In this document: piece after piece, positions 18,385 to 27,510 of the stretch
Layout of the letters: every line of letters starts with the position of its first letter
Position numbering within the stretch: the first letter of the stretch is position 1
Source of the DNA: Nocardioides sp. BP30
GTDB taxonomy: Bacteria > Actinomycetota > Actinomycetes > Propionibacteriales > Nocardioidaceae
Direction of reading: 5' to 3'
DNA: 64,000 nucleotides
NCBI RefSeq assembly: GCF_029873215.1
Contig: NZ_CP123620.1
Coordinates: forward strand, 3,162,001-3,226,000
The notes under the pieces: generated by a model
Seen by the model: only the letters and a program-made list of their open reading frames with translations
Told to the model about the DNA's origin: nothing
The model's database searches: none
Made by a program: the position numbers and the translations under genes

Positions 18385-19829
18385 GCCGGCCGCACGGCCT
18401 GCTGGTCGCGGGCACGACCTCCGATGCCGGCAAGTCGGTCGTCACCACCGGGCTGTGCCGCGCGTTCGCCCGGCGGGGTGTGAAGGTGGCGCCCTACAAG
18501 GCCCAGAACATGTCGAACAACTCGATGGTCGTGCGGTCCGGGGACGGGTACGCCGAGATCGGGCGCGCGCAGTGGGTGCAGGCGCTGGCCGCCGGGGCGA
18601 CGCCCGAGCCGGCGATGAACCCGGTGCTGCTCAAGCCGGGCAGCGACCGACGCAGCCACGTCGTCCTCATGGGCCGGCCCGCCGGTGCCGTCTCCGCCGC
18701 CGACTGGGTGCACGGCCGGCGTCACCTCGCCCGCTCGGCGCACGAGGCCTTCGACGACCTGGCCACGCGCTACGACGTCATCGTCGCGGAGGGCGCGGGC
18801 AGTCCCGCCGAGATCAACCTGCGCGCCGGCGACTACGTGAACATGGGGCTGGCACGCCATGCGGACCTGCCGACGATCGTGGTCGGCGACATCGACCGGG
18901 GCGGCGTCTTCGCCGCGCTGTTGGGGACCGTGGCGCTGCTCTCGCCCGCCGACCAGGCCCTGGTCGCCGGGTTCGTGATGAACAAGTTCCGCGGCGACCT
19001 CGGGCTGCTGGCACCGGGGCTGGAGATGCTGGCCCGGGCGACCGGGCGACCCACCTTCGGCGTACTCCCCTGGGATCCGTCGCTGTGGCTGGACTCGGAG
19101 GACGCGCTCGACCTGGACGGCAGGCGGGCGGACGGTGCGGTGACGGCCGCCTCGACCCGGCGGGTGGCGGTGGTCCGGCTCCCCCGGATCAGCAACTTCA
19201 CCGATGTCGACGCGCTCGGCCTCGAGCCGGAGCTCGACGTCGTCTTCGCCTCCTCGCCACGGGACCTGGCCGACGCCGATCTGGTGGTGCTTCCCGGCAC
19301 CCGGGCCACCATCAGCGACCTGGCCTGGCTGCGCGCTCGGGGGCTGGATCGGGCCGTGGTCGCCCACGCCGAGGCGGGGCGGCCCGTGCTCGGCATCTGT
19401 GGCGGATGCCAGATGCTGGGCCGATCGATCAGCGACCCCGAGGGTGTGGAAGGCGTTGAGGGTGCCGCGGTGAAGGGCCTGGGCCTGCTCGACCTGACGA
19501 CCGCCTTCGAGGCGGAGAAGACGCTGCGGCTGCACGACCCGGCCGGCTACGAGATCCACCACGGCCGGATCAGCGGCGAGACCGCGTCCGGTGCTGTCAG
19601 CGGCACGATGGTGCACGGTCGGCTCGAGGACGACGACTTCCGCGCCGGCTACCTGCGCGCCGCCCTCGGCGTCGCCTCGCGGGCGTCGTTCCCCGCCGCC
19701 CGCGAGGCGCGGCTGGACCTGCTCAGCGACCTGGTCGAACAGCACCTCGACGTCGACGGCCTGCTCGAGCTGGCGATGAAGGGTGCCCCGGCGGGACTGC
19801 CCGTGCTGCCGCCCGGAGACGTGCTGTGA
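18381..19829 (+). CDS. cobQ: Cobyric acid synthase
   Basis: Amidates the b, d, e and g side chains of adenosylcobyrinic acid a,c-diamide using glutamine and ATP. It has 482 residues. The N-terminal P-loop-like [16 protein letters not shown] and the [13 protein letters not shown] segment mark the dethiobiotin-synthetase-like domain. The class I glutaminase domain carries its nucleophile in [10 protein letters not shown] near residue 340 and a histidine near EIHHGR. It overlaps neighbours by 4 bases on both sides. Confidence 0.96.
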   Translation: MSRPHGLLVAGTTSDAGKSVVTTGLCRAFARRGVKVAPYKAQNMSNNSMVVRSGDGYAEIGRAQWVQALAAGATPEPAMNPVLLKPGSDRRSHVVLMGRPAGAVSAADWVHGRRHLARSAHEAFDDLATRYDVIVAEGAGSPAEINLRAGDYVNMGLARHADLPTIVVGDIDRGGVFAALLGTVALLSPADQALVAGFVMNKFRGDLGLLAPGLEMLARATGRPTFGVLPWDPSLWLDSEDALDLDGRRADGAVTAASTRRVAVVRLPRISNFTDVDALGLEPELDVVFASSPRDLADADLVVLPGTRATISDLAWLRARGLDRAVVAHAEAGRPVLGICGGCQMLGRSISDPEGVEGVEGAAVKGLGLLDLTTAFEAEKTLRLHDPAGYEIHHGRISGETASGAVSGTMVHGRLEDDDFRAGYLRAALGVASRASFPAAREARLDLLSDLVEQHLDVDGLLELAMKGAPAGLPVLPPGDVL

Positions 19830-20551
19830 GGCTGCTGCTGCTCGGCGGGACGGCGGAGGCGCGCGACCTGGCCGCCCGGCTCGTCGAGGGCGGCGTGGAC
19901 GTCACGTCCTCACTGGCCGGCCGGGTGGCACGACCCCGGCTGCCCCTCGGGCCGGTCCGGATCGGCGGCTTCGGTGGTGTGCCGGGCCTGGTCGCAGCGC
20001 TGGCGGACTACGACGCGGTCGTGGATGCGACCCATCCGTTCGCGCGCGGGATCTCGGTGAACGCTGCCTCCGCGTGCGCGGCGACCGGACGGCCGTTGCT
20101 GCGTCTGGAGCGGCCCGGCTGGGAGCCCGACGCATCCTGGCACTACGCCGACACCCACGAGGAGGCGGCCGCCCGGACGGCGGCTCTCGGCACCCGGCCC
20201 TTCCTCACCGTGGGCCGGCAGGAGCTCGCGCGCTTCGTCCCCGCGCTCGGCGCGCTGCCGACGCTCGCCCGGGTCGTCGACGAGCCGGCGTTCGAGCTGC
20301 CGCCGGCCTGGACCCTGATCTCCAGCCGCGGCCCCTACCCCCTCGCCGGCGAGCTGGCGCTGATGCGCTCACACGCCGTCGACGTGCTGGTCACCAAGGA
20401 CTCCGGCGGTCGTCACACCTGGGCCAAGGTGGAGGCCGCCGGCGTGCTGGGCGTGCCGGTGGTCGTGGTGCGCCGGCCGCCCGCCCCCGCAGGGATCCGG
20501 ACGGTCGCTGAGGTCGACGCGGCGCTCGCCTGGGTACGGGGGCTGGGATGA
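19826..20551 (+). CDS. cobK: Precorrin-6A reductase
   Basis: NADPH-dependent reduction of precorrin-6A to precorrin-6B. The 241-residue protein starts at GTG and shows the CobK/CbiJ pattern: [17 protein letters not shown], then [20 protein letters not shown] near residue 65, LLRLERPGW near 92, and [17 protein letters not shown] near 190. It overlaps cobQ and cobU by 4 bases each. Confidence 0.95.
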   Translation: MRLLLLGGTAEARDLAARLVEGGVDVTSSLAGRVARPRLPLGPVRIGGFGGVPGLVAALADYDAVVDATHPFARGISVNAASACAATGRPLLRLERPGWEPDASWHYADTHEEAAARTAALGTRPFLTVGRQELARFVPALGALPTLARVVDEPAFELPPAWTLISSRGPYPLAGELALMRSHAVDVLVTKDSGGRHTWAKVEAAGVLGVPVVVVRRPPAPAGIRTVAEVDAALAWVRGLG

Positions 20552-21066
20552 GGACCCTGGTCACCGGCGGCGTGCGATCGGGCAAGTCCCGGCACGCCGA
20601 GTCGCTGCTCCCCGCCACCGGCCCGGTGACCTACGTCGCGCCGGGCCCGGCGATCGACGACGCCGACTGGGCCGATCGCATCGCTGTCCATCGGGCAGCC
20701 CGCTCCGCGTCCTGGACGACGTTGGAGACCCACCACCTGGCCGTCGGGCTGGCGGTCGAGGGTCCCGTGATCGTCGACTGCCTCGGCACCTGGCTGACGG
20801 CGACCCTGGACGAGCGCGAGCTGTGGGAGGCGCCGCCGGCCGAGGTGACGGCGGTGGTCCGCCGGCTGGTGGCCGAGGCCGCCGCCGTCCTCACCCGACG
20901 CACGGCTGACACCGTGCTGGTGACCAACGAGGTGGGGCTCGGCGTCGTACCCGCGCACCGGTCGGGCCGGCTGTTCCGCGACCTGCTCGGCCTGGTCAAC
21001 CAGGAGCTCGCCGCGGTCTGCGACCAGGTGCACCTGGTGATCGCCGGCCGGGTGATGCGGCTCTAG
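20548..21066 (+). CDS. cobU: Adenosylcobinamide kinase / guanylyltransferase
   Basis: Phosphorylates adenosylcobinamide and transfers GMP to it, giving the substrate of cobalamin synthase CobS. The P-loop [14 protein letters not shown] is at residues 6-19, the histidine-containing segment [17 protein letters not shown] near 46, and [11 protein letters not shown] near 128. At 172 residues it matches the family (CobP in Pseudomonas nomenclature). It is the last gene of the first cob operon. Confidence 0.95.
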   Translation: MRTLVTGGVRSGKSRHAESLLPATGPVTYVAPGPAIDDADWADRIAVHRAARSASWTTLETHHLAVGLAVEGPVIVDCLGTWLTATLDERELWEAPPAEVTAVVRRLVAEAAAVLTRRTADTVLVTNEVGLGVVPAHRSGRLFRDLLGLVNQELAAVCDQVHLVIAGRVMRL

Positions 21067-21114
21067 CCGGTCCTGGCGTCGGCTCGGGACAGGATGACGA
21101 GCGCCTCGTGCGCC

Positions 21115-22458
21115 TCAGCCGCGGGCCGCGCGCATCATGTCCTCGCGCGGCACCACCTTGATCCGCTCGCGTCCGGCGGCCTCGCCGAGCGAGACCTCGT
21201 GGGCGTCCAGCCGCTCCCAGTCCGACCACGTGACGACCTCGACACCAGCCTCGGCCAGCTGGCCGAGGATCGCGTCGGGGTCGGTGACCTCGGCCGGGGC
21301 GAGGCTGTCGAGGTCCTCCAGCAGGCAGGTGATGGTCTGGTTGGCGTCGGACTTGGTGTGGCCGATCAGGCCGACGGGACCGCGCTTGATCCAGCCGGTG
21401 ACGTAGACCCCCGGGACCTGGACGCCGTCGAGGTCGAGCACGCGGCCGGCCTCGTTCGGCACCACGCCGGCGTTGTCGTCGAACGGCAGGTCGGCCAGGT
21501 TGCTCGACAGGTAGCCCACCGCGCGGTAGACCGCCTGGACGGGCGTGTCGACGTACTCGCCGGTGCCGCGCACGGTGCCGTCGCCGTTGTACTCGGTGCG
21601 CTCGGTGCGGATCGCTACCACGTTGCCGTCCTCGCCGAGGATCTCGACGGGGTTCTGCATCATGTGGATGTGGATCCGGTGCGGCGCGCCGGTCGGCTCG
21701 GCCTCGAGGTACTTCAGCAGCGTGTCGACGACGAGCTTGGTGGCCTTGTGCGAGGAGATCTCCGACTGGCCGGCGTCGTCGATCTCGAAGCCCTCCTCGG
21801 TGACGAGCACGTCGACCGAGGGCGAGTGCGAGAGCTCGCGCAACTCCATCGGCGAGAACTTGATGTGCGCCGGGCCGCGCCGCGCGAAGACGTGCACGTC
21901 GGTGGCCCGGTTGGCCTTCAGACCCTGGTAGACGTTCTCCGCGATCTCGGTGGTCAGCTGCTCGTCGGCCGGCTTGGCCAGCATCCGGGCGACGTCGAGG
22001 GCGACGTTGCCCGCGCCCAGCACCGCCACGGACTCGGCCTCCAGCGGCCACTCGCGGGCGACGTCGGGGTGGCCGGCGTACCAGGACACGAAGTCGGCCG
22101 CGCCGAAGCTGCCGTTGAGCTCGATGCCCGGGATGTTCAGCGCCCGGTCGGCGGTCGCGCCGGTGGCGAAGATGACCGCGTCGTAGTAGCGCTGCAGATC
22201 GCTGAGCTTGAGGTCGGTGCCGTAGTCCACGTTTCCGAGGAACCGGATCCGGTCGTTGGACAGCACCCGCCGCAGCGCCTTGATGATCTCCTTGATCCGC
22301 GGGTGGTCGGGGGCCACGCCGTACCTGACCAGCCCGTACGGCGCGGGCAGCCGCTCGATGACGTCGACATGGGCCTGCTCGTACTGGCGAGTGAGGATGT
22401 CGGCGGCGTAGATGCCGGCCGGTCCACCGCCGACGACGGCGACGCGAAGGGAGCGCAT
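21115..22458 (-). CDS. fprA: Ferredoxin/adrenodoxin-type NADP reductase (FprA family)
   Basis: A 447-residue FAD enzyme of the adrenodoxin reductase type, moving electrons between NADPH and a ferredoxin. It shows the FAD dinucleotide motif VAVVGGGPAGIYAADIL, the family signature APYGLVRYGVAPDHPRIK near residue 41, the NADP-binding motif VAVLGAGNVALDVARML near 145 and GWIKRGPVGLIGHTK near 355. It is not part of the cob operon, which converges on it. A possible iron-repressor box sits just upstream of its start. Confidence 0.92.
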   Translation of the reverse strand: MRSLRVAVVGGGPAGIYAADILTRQYEQAHVDVIERLPAPYGLVRYGVAPDHPRIKEIIKALRRVLSNDRIRFLGNVDYGTDLKLSDLQRYYDAVIFATGATADRALNIPGIELNGSFGAADFVSWYAGHPDVAREWPLEAESVAVLGAGNVALDVARMLAKPADEQLTTEIAENVYQGLKANRATDVHVFARRGPAHIKFSPMELRELSHSPSVDVLVTEEGFEIDDAGQSEISSHKATKLVVDTLLKYLEAEPTGAPHRIHIHMMQNPVEILGEDGNVVAIRTERTEYNGDGTVRGTGEYVDTPVQAVYRAVGYLSSNLADLPFDDNAGVVPNEAGRVLDLDGVQVPGVYVTGWIKRGPVGLIGHTKSDANQTITCLLEDLDSLAPAEVTDPDAILGQLAEAGVEVVTWSDWERLDAHEVSLGEAAGRERIKVVPREDMMRAARG

Positions 22459-22482
22459 GAGTGTCAGAGCCTTTCCACGGAA

Positions 22483-22499
22483 CTAAGGCAAGCCTAATT
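22483..22499 (-). promoter_or_regulatory. Possible DtxR/IdeR iron box upstream of fprA
   Basis: Read on the minus strand, TTAGGCTTGCCTTA is an imperfect palindrome resembling the left and central parts of the DtxR/IdeR consensus. It lies 25-40 bases before the fprA ATG, a suitable place for an iron-dependent repressor. The right half is a poor match, so this is tentative. Confidence 0.45.
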
Positions 22500-22596
22500 G
22501 GGATCGGCCTCCCATCCGAACCGTCTCATCCCTCGGCACGATGAGATTCGTCACGCCGGGTGGGCGGACGGGCGCTGTTCGGTCCTCCGTGGAGCC

Positions 22597-23733
22597 TCAG
22601 TCCTCGGCGGAGCCCACGGCCACGCCGACGTGGCCCCACCTGTCCTCGACCTTGGCGATGTTCCAGTAGGCGATCGCCGCGGCCCAGATGGCGACGAACA
22701 GTCCGACGATGATGAAGCCGACGTTGTTGAGGTCGATGTCGCTGATCCAGTCGGTGACCGGGTTGGACCAACCGAGATTGCCGTCGAGGACGCCGACGAG
22801 CTCGATCGTGCCGATGAGCAGCGCGACGGTGACCGAGAGCGCGGTGATGGCGAGGTTGTAGTAGACCTTGCGGACGGGCTTGAGGAAGGCCCAGTCGTAG
22901 GCGATCGACATGAACAGTCCGTCGAGGCAGTCCAGCAGGCTCATCCCCGCGGCGAAGAGCAGGGGCAGGACGAGGATCGCGTACCACGGAACGCCGGCTG
23001 CCGCGCCGGAGCCGGCGAGGACCATCAGGGTGATCTCGGTGGCGGTGTCGAATCCCAGGCCGAAGAGCACGCCGACGGGGTAGGCCTGCCAGGGCTTGCG
23101 GATCGCTCGGGTGAGGCCGTTGAGGAAGCGCGCGAAGAGGCCGCGGTTGCTCAGGTGCTCCTCGAGCTCGCTCTCGTCGAACTCTCCGTGCCGCAGGCCC
23201 TGCCACACGCGCCAGATGCCGACCAGCGCGACGAGGTTCAGGATGCCGATCAGGTAGAGGAAGCTGCCCGAGGAGAGGGTGCCGACCGTGCCGATCGTCC
23301 GGTGGGCGCTCGAGTCGTCGTCGACCAGGGCTCCGACGGCGTGGGCGCCGACGGCCACGAGCGCTGCCATGCCGAAGACGATCGTGGAGTGGCCCATCGC
23401 GAACCAGAAGCCGACCGACTTGGGGCGGATCCCGTCGTTGCGCAGCTTGCGGGTGGTGTTGTCGATCGCGGCGATGTGGTCGGCGTCGAACGCGTGCCGC
23501 AGGCCGAAGGTGTAGGCGGTGATGCCGAGCCCGACGCTGAAGACCTGGGTCCCCAGGCTGTAGTGCTGCGGCGCCACCACGAGGATCAGGACGCCGAAGC
23601 CGACCACGTGCATCAGCACGATGAAGCCGAGCAGGCCACCGGCTTCGATCCAGTCCTTGGCGGTCCAGGTGGTCAGAGCACGGAGCAGGACGTGGCCTCG
23701 CGGGGGCGTGGCAGGGGAAACAGAAGGCGACAT
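22597..23733 (-). CDS. HoxN/NixA-type nickel/cobalt permease
   Basis: A NiCoT secondary transporter for Ni2+ or Co2+ with about eight membrane segments. The diagnostic motif RHAFDADHIAAIDN is in the second helix and GHSTIVFGMAALV follows. The ATG at 23733 (MSPSVS) is chosen because GAGGAGG lies 6-7 bases upstream; the ATG 6 bases earlier would touch the GAGGAGG. It has 378 residues. The cobalamin riboswitch in its leader indicates cobalt uptake for B12 synthesis, though it may also supply nickel for SodN. A divergent ArsR regulator lies next door. Confidence 0.94.
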   Translation of the reverse strand: MSPSVSPATPPRGHVLLRALTTWTAKDWIEAGGLLGFIVLMHVVGFGVLILVVAPQHYSLGTQVFSVGLGITAYTFGLRHAFDADHIAAIDNTTRKLRNDGIRPKSVGFWFAMGHSTIVFGMAALVAVGAHAVGALVDDDSSAHRTIGTVGTLSSGSFLYLIGILNLVALVGIWRVWQGLRHGEFDESELEEHLSNRGLFARFLNGLTRAIRKPWQAYPVGVLFGLGFDTATEITLMVLAGSGAAAGVPWYAILVLPLLFAAGMSLLDCLDGLFMSIAYDWAFLKPVRKVYYNLAITALSVTVALLIGTIELVGVLDGNLGWSNPVTDWISDIDLNNVGFIIVGLFVAIWAAAIAYWNIAKVEDRWGHVGVAVGSAED

Positions 23734-23764
23734 CGCCATCCTCCTCGGGACGGTCAGCGGCGAT

Positions 23765-23905
23765 CCGGGGGAGGCGACCGGGCTCGTCCCTGCGTGCATG
23801 CGCGCACGAGGGCTTTACCGTTGCGGGACAGCGCCGGGATCTCACCGGCTTCGCTCCGTCTGGATCATCCGGCCGTTGGCCGGACGGTTCGAACCTAGGG
23901 TCCAG
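23765..23905 (-). ncRNA. Cobalamin riboswitch upstream of the Ni/Co permease
   Basis: On the minus strand the core reads GAAGCCGGTGAGATCCCGGC, then GCTGTCCCGCAACGGTAA, with a 3' AGCCCGGTCGCC segment near 23765-23785. It matches the conserved AdoCbl aptamer. It ends shortly before the permease ribosome binding site, so coenzyme B12 would reduce cobalt uptake. Confidence 0.9.
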
Positions 23906-23930
23906 CGACTCGAGGCGTCAAGCCTTCCCA

Positions 23931-23948
23931 CCTGATGAGCTGATCAGG
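23931..23948. promoter_or_regulatory. Imperfect palindrome between permease leader and arsR
   Basis: CCTGATGAGCTGATCAGG reads almost the same on both strands, with one symmetric pair of mismatches. It sits in the gap between the permease riboswitch and the arsR start, where both divergent promoters must lie. Size and position fit an ArsR-family operator. No binding data are implied. Confidence 0.55.
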
Positions 23949-23993
23949 CGACAGGTTGCTGCGGGTCGGGCCCTCGCCTGGGAGGATGGCCCC

Positions 23994-24371
23994 ATGCACC
24001 TCGTCCCTGCAGAGCGCGCCGACCACCGGATCATCGACGCCGACCGCGTCTGCGACGCGATAGCGGTGCTCGCGGACGGCGCAGGGGTCCGCACCTGGTC
24101 CGAGCGCTTCGCCCTGCTCGGCGACCCGACGCGCCTCGCGCTGCTGGTGTGCATCCACCGGGTCGGTCCGATCTCGGTGTCGGATCTCGCTGTTGCCACC
24201 GGCCTCAAGGACACGGCCGTCTCCCAGGCGCTACGGCTGCTGCGCAACGCCGGCGCCGTCGCGGCGGGCCGCGAGGGACGCGTCGTGCGCTACCGGCTCC
24301 TCGACGCAGCGCTCGGGCCCCTCCTGGACCAGGTCGCACCCGCCGTGGCCACGACGCATCGACACGGGTAA
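23994..24371 (+). CDS. ArsR-family metal-responsive repressor
   Basis: A 125-residue winged-helix protein. The core is RFALLGDPTRLALLVCIHRV, then VSDLAVATGLKDTAVSQALRLLRNAGAV (recognition helix about residues 70-80) and a wing ending VVRYRLLD. Histidines at both ends (MHLVPAERADHR and TTHRHG) recall the Ni/Co sensor NmtR, whose termini bind metal, so a nickel/cobalt sensor that represses the divergent permease is a reasonable inference. It has GGGAGG 8 bases before its ATG. Confidence 0.88.
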   Translation: MHLVPAERADHRIIDADRVCDAIAVLADGAGVRTWSERFALLGDPTRLALLVCIHRVGPISVSDLAVATGLKDTAVSQALRLLRNAGAVAAGREGRVVRYRLLDAALGPLLDQVAPAVATTHRHG

Positions 24372-24380
24372 TCGCCACGG

Positions 24381-24434
24381 ACCCAGCGGACCCAGCGGAC
24401 CCAGCAAACCGAGCGGATCGAGCGAACCGGGCGG
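24381..24434 (+). repeat. Six 9-base tandem repeats after arsR
   Basis: Units ACCCAGCGG, ACCCAGCGG, ACCCAGCAA, ACCGAGCGG, ATCGAGCGA and ACCGGGCGG run head to tail from 24381, starting 10 bases past the arsR stop. Divergence increases toward the 3' end. No coding frame uses it convincingly. Confidence 0.8.
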
Positions 24435-24464
24435 GCCGCGGCACGGGCCTGCGACCGGCAACGT

Positions 24465-24479
24465 TCTACGTCTTGTAGA
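24465..24479. promoter_or_regulatory. Inverted repeat upstream of ycnI; possible BlaI/CopY operator
   Basis: TCTAC-GTCTT-GTAGA is a short dyad about 55 bases before the ycnI-like ATG. BlaI/CopY-family repressors bind dyads built on TACA/TGTA-like half sites, and such a repressor is encoded two genes on. The resemblance is partial. Confidence 0.35.
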
Positions 24480-24532
24480 GTCTGGCCGGCGCTCCCGATC
24501 CCCGGGAGCCAGATCACGATCCCGAGGAACCC

Positions 24533-25270
24533 ATGACGCGTCGTCAAGCCGTCCGGCTCGCTCTCGTCGCCGCCCCCGCACTCGCGGTGGTCGGCCTCGC
24601 CCTGCCGGCCTCCGCTCACGTCACCGTGAACCCGAGCACCGCGAGTGCGGGCGGATACACCAAGCTGACCTTCCGGGTGCCGACGGAGTCCGACACGGCC
24701 TCGACCACGAAGGTCGCCGTCTACTTCCCCACCGACCACCCGTTCGCCTCGGTGAGCGTCAAGCCGCACCCGGGGTGGAGCTTCAAGGTCACCGACGAGA
24801 AGCTGAAGACGCCGATCAGCAGCGACGACGGTCAGGTCACCCAGGCCGTCTCCCGGATCGTGTGGACAGCCGATTCGGCCGCCGACGCGATCAAGCCCGG
24901 GGAGTTCGACGAGTTCGACGTGTCGGTGGGTCCGCTGCCCGACTCCGGGACGGTGGAGTTCAAGGCGCTGCAGACCTACAGCGACGGCTCGGTCGTGCGC
25001 TGGATCCAGGACAGCGTCGCCGGTCAGGACGAGCCGGAGCACCCGGCCCCGGTCCTCACCATCACCCCGTCCGCCGCCGCCGACCCGAGTGCGACGGCGA
25101 GCAGCCCGGCCGGCGACTCCGGCACCGAGTCCGCCTCTCCCGGACCGGCGACGGTGGTCGAGAAGGAGGACTCCTCGCACGCGCCGCTGATCCTCTCGAC
25201 CATCGCCCTCGTCGTCGCGCTCGGCGCCCTCGGCGGCGCGGCGCTCTCCGTCGTCCGGCGTCGCGCCTGA
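24533..25270 (+). CDS. YcnI-like (DUF1775) secreted copper-associated protein
   Basis: A 245-residue protein with a signal peptide (residues 1-28) cut after ASA. The mature protein begins HVTVNPSTASAGGY, the YcnI N-terminus whose first histidine binds Cu(II) in the B. subtilis protein. The beta-sandwich domain runs to about 165 and is followed by a Ser/Ala/Pro-rich linker and a C-terminal membrane anchor (LILSTIALVVALGALGGAAL) with RRR. It should sit on the outer face of the membrane. It leads a run of copper-linked genes. Confidence 0.9.
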   Translation: MTRRQAVRLALVAAPALAVVGLALPASAHVTVNPSTASAGGYTKLTFRVPTESDTASTTKVAVYFPTDHPFASVSVKPHPGWSFKVTDEKLKTPISSDDGQVTQAVSRIVWTADSAADAIKPGEFDEFDVSVGPLPDSGTVEFKALQTYSDGSVVRWIQDSVAGQDEPEHPAPVLTITPSAAADPSATASSPAGDSGTESASPGPATVVEKEDSSHAPLILSTIALVVALGALGGAALSVVRRRA

Positions 25271-25354
25271 TAGCGGGCGGCCCCACGGCCGTCTTCGCCC
25301 CCGCGCTGCCATCGGTGAGAATGGCGGCGCGAGCAGCACGACCCGGGAGGACCG

Positions 25355-25738
25355 ATGACCACAGCGGAGCACGACGGCGGACGTCGCCGCCACGGCGCCT
25401 TGCGCGACGAGGTGCTCGGCGTACTCCTGCACTCCCCCGGCTCGCTGACGGCGCGCGAGGTCGCCGACCGCCTCGCCGAGGCCGGTGGCCCGGTGCCGGC
25501 GATCACCACGGTGCTCACCGTGCTGGACCGCCTGCGTCGCTCGGGCGAGGTGGAGAAGGCCAAGGTCGGCGGTGAGCTGCGCTTCAGCGTGGCACGCCAC
25601 GACGCCGACCTGACCGCCGACGACATGCTGGCCGCGCTGCTGCGCAGCAAGGATCGGACCGGCGCACTGCTCAGCTTCGCCGGCGCCCTGAGCGACGAGG
25701 ACCTCGCCGCGCTGCGCCGACTCGTCGGATCCGACTGA
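25355..25738 (+). CDS. BlaI/MecI/CopY-family repressor
   Basis: A 127-residue winged-helix repressor: LRDEVLGVLLHSPGSLTAREVADRL then VPAITTVLTVLDRLRRSGEVEKAKVGG, followed by a dimerisation helix region. Family members control beta-lactamase or copper genes and are inactivated by a partner M56 protease or by Cu(I). The adjacent M56 protease and CtaG genes suggest a copper/cytochrome oxidase regulon rather than antibiotic resistance. GGGAGGA precedes the ATG. Confidence 0.9.
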   Translation: MTTAEHDGGRRRHGALRDEVLGVLLHSPGSLTAREVADRLAEAGGPVPAITTVLTVLDRLRRSGEVEKAKVGGELRFSVARHDADLTADDMLAALLRSKDRTGALLSFAGALSDEDLAALRRLVGSD

Positions 25739-25745
25739 CCACGCC

Positions 25746-26582
25746 GTGGTCGCGGACCTGGTCAGCACCGGCTGCCTGCTCCTGCTCTACGCGGTGGCGG
25801 TCATGGTCGCGACCCCGCTGGCGGTGACCCGGCGGCGGTGGACCAGCCGGCTGCCGCGGCTGGCGATCATGATCTGGATCGGGGCGCTCGCGAGTGGCTG
25901 CACGGCGATGCTGGTCAGCTTCGGCTGCACGATCGGCGCGGCCGTCGCGCTCGCCCACCGGCCGCACGGCGTCCGCGAGCAGGTCACCTGGCACTCCGCC
26001 CTCAACAGCTTCGGGATCACCGCCGTCGCCTGCCTGGCGACGGCGGTGGGCGGCGCGATGATCGGCCTCGTCCTCTATCGCGCGGCCACCGGGAGCCTGC
26101 GCCGAAGCCACCTTCGGGTGCGCATCGCCGCCGCCCTCGGTCGTCGCGCGGCAGCGCCCGCTCGCCGGGTGACCACGGTGGTGGTCGACAGCGAGACGCG
26201 CAGTGCCATCAGCGTCCCCGGCCGCCGGCCGGTCATCGTGGTGTCCTCGCAGCTGCGCGACCTCCTCACGGCCGCCGAGCTGCGCACCGTCGTCGAGCAC
26301 GAACGAGGCCACCTGCTCCAGCGCCACCACCTCCTGGTCCAGCTCGCCGACCTGCAGTACCGGTGTGCGCCGCTGCTGCCGTGCGCTCGGGCGCTGGAGC
26401 GCTCGATCCACCTGCTGGTCGAGCTGGCCGCCGACGACCACGCCGTACGGCGGTGCGGCGCCGGCCTGACCGCGCGCGCCCTGCGGGCCCTGGGTGCGGC
26501 GAACCACGACGACGGGCTGCGTCTGAGGGCGCAGCGGATCGAGGCCCGCTCGTCCCGGGGCGAGGTGGCGCTCGGTGGATGA
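25746..26582 (+). CDS. M56-family membrane metalloprotease (BlaR1-like)
   Basis: A 278-residue protein starting at GTG 8 bases after the repressor stop. Three hydrophobic segments (about 1-25, 38-65 and 80-105) are followed by the zinc motif HERGH (in VVEHERGHLLQRHH) near residue 185 and a further hydrophobic stretch. It lacks the penicillin-binding sensor domain of BlaR1, so it is the short form often paired with BlaI in actinobacteria. It probably cleaves or inactivates the neighbouring repressor. Its 3' end overlaps ctaG by 8 bases. Confidence 0.88.
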   Translation: MVADLVSTGCLLLLYAVAVMVATPLAVTRRRWTSRLPRLAIMIWIGALASGCTAMLVSFGCTIGAAVALAHRPHGVREQVTWHSALNSFGITAVACLATAVGGAMIGLVLYRAATGSLRRSHLRVRIAAALGRRAAAPARRVTTVVVDSETRSAISVPGRRPVIVVSSQLRDLLTAAELRTVVEHERGHLLQRHHLLVQLADLQYRCAPLLPCARALERSIHLLVELAADDHAVRRCGAGLTARALRALGAANHDDGLRLRAQRIEARSSRGEVALGG

Positions 26583-27510
26583 CATGCCCGGGATGCAGGG
26601 TGCCGGCGGGATGTGGTCGATGACCGGTCCGATGTGGATGCCCGATCGCGCACCCTCCCTGTCCCGGCTCGTCGCGTTCCACCTGCAGCCGGTGCCGATC
26701 GTGCCGCTGCTCGGCCTGGTCGGACTGATCGGCTACCTGCTCGGCGTTGCGGTCGTGACAGGTAGCGGTGGGCGCTGGCCGCTGGGACGCACGCTGAGCT
26801 GGCTGGCCGGCATCGTGCTCCTCGAGGCGGTGACCACCACCGGCATCGAGGCCTACGGCATGATGCTGTTCAGCGTGCACATGGCCCAGCACATGGTCCT
26901 GGCGATGGTGGTGCCGATCCTGCTGGCCCTGGGCTCGCCCTACCGGCTGGCGCTCGCCGCGGCCCCCGAGGGCCCGGGCGGGGCGGCGGTCCGGCGGTTG
27001 CTGCCGGCCGCGGCCGGGAGTCGGGCGGCGGGCGTCCTGCTGAGCCTGCCGGTGCGATGGTGCCTGTTCCTCGCCTCGCTCTACGGCATCTACTTCACCC
27101 CGCTCTTCCAGGACCTGATGCACACGGTGTGGGGCCACAACGTGATGCTGCTGCACTTCCTCCTCACCGGCTGCCTCTTCTTCGGCCCGCTGGTCAGCGA
27201 GCCCCGCGCCCTCCCCCACGTCCGGCCGGCGCCGCGCCGGCTGGCGGAGACCTTCGCCTCCACCCCGTTGCACGCGGTGTTCGGGTTGATCATCATGTTC
27301 TCGACCGGGCCGGTGCTGCGGTTCTTCGACGACCCGGACCCGTCCTGGGCGGTCGATCCCCTCAGCGACCAGACCCTGGCCGGCAGCATCGCCTGGGCCA
27401 CCTCGGAGGCGGCGACGGTCCTGGTGATGGTGATCCTGCTGGCACGCTGGGCACGCACCACCCGGGCCGGCGGACCCGCCCGATCATCCGCTCAGGCGCG
27501 GATCACTTGA
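26575..27510 (+). CDS. CtaG-type cytochrome c oxidase assembly membrane protein
   Basis: A 311-residue caa3_CtaG-family protein with about seven membrane helices. The Met-rich N-terminus (MPGMQGAGGMWSMTGPMWM) and conserved SVHMAQHMVLAMVVPILLALGSP and WGHNVMLLHFLLTGCLFF could handle copper for oxidase assembly. It starts at GTG 26575 inside the M56 gene. Its stop lies inside the last codons of the convergent copCD gene; the two overlap by 8 bases. Confidence 0.92.
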   Translation: MDDMPGMQGAGGMWSMTGPMWMPDRAPSLSRLVAFHLQPVPIVPLLGLVGLIGYLLGVAVVTGSGGRWPLGRTLSWLAGIVLLEAVTTTGIEAYGMMLFSVHMAQHMVLAMVVPILLALGSPYRLALAAAPEGPGGAAVRRLLPAAAGSRAAGVLLSLPVRWCLFLASLYGIYFTPLFQDLMHTVWGHNVMLLHFLLTGCLFFGPLVSEPRALPHVRPAPRRLAETFASTPLHAVFGLIIMFSTGPVLRFFDDPDPSWAVDPLSDQTLAGSIAWATSEAATVLVMVILLARWARTTRAGGPARSSAQARIT

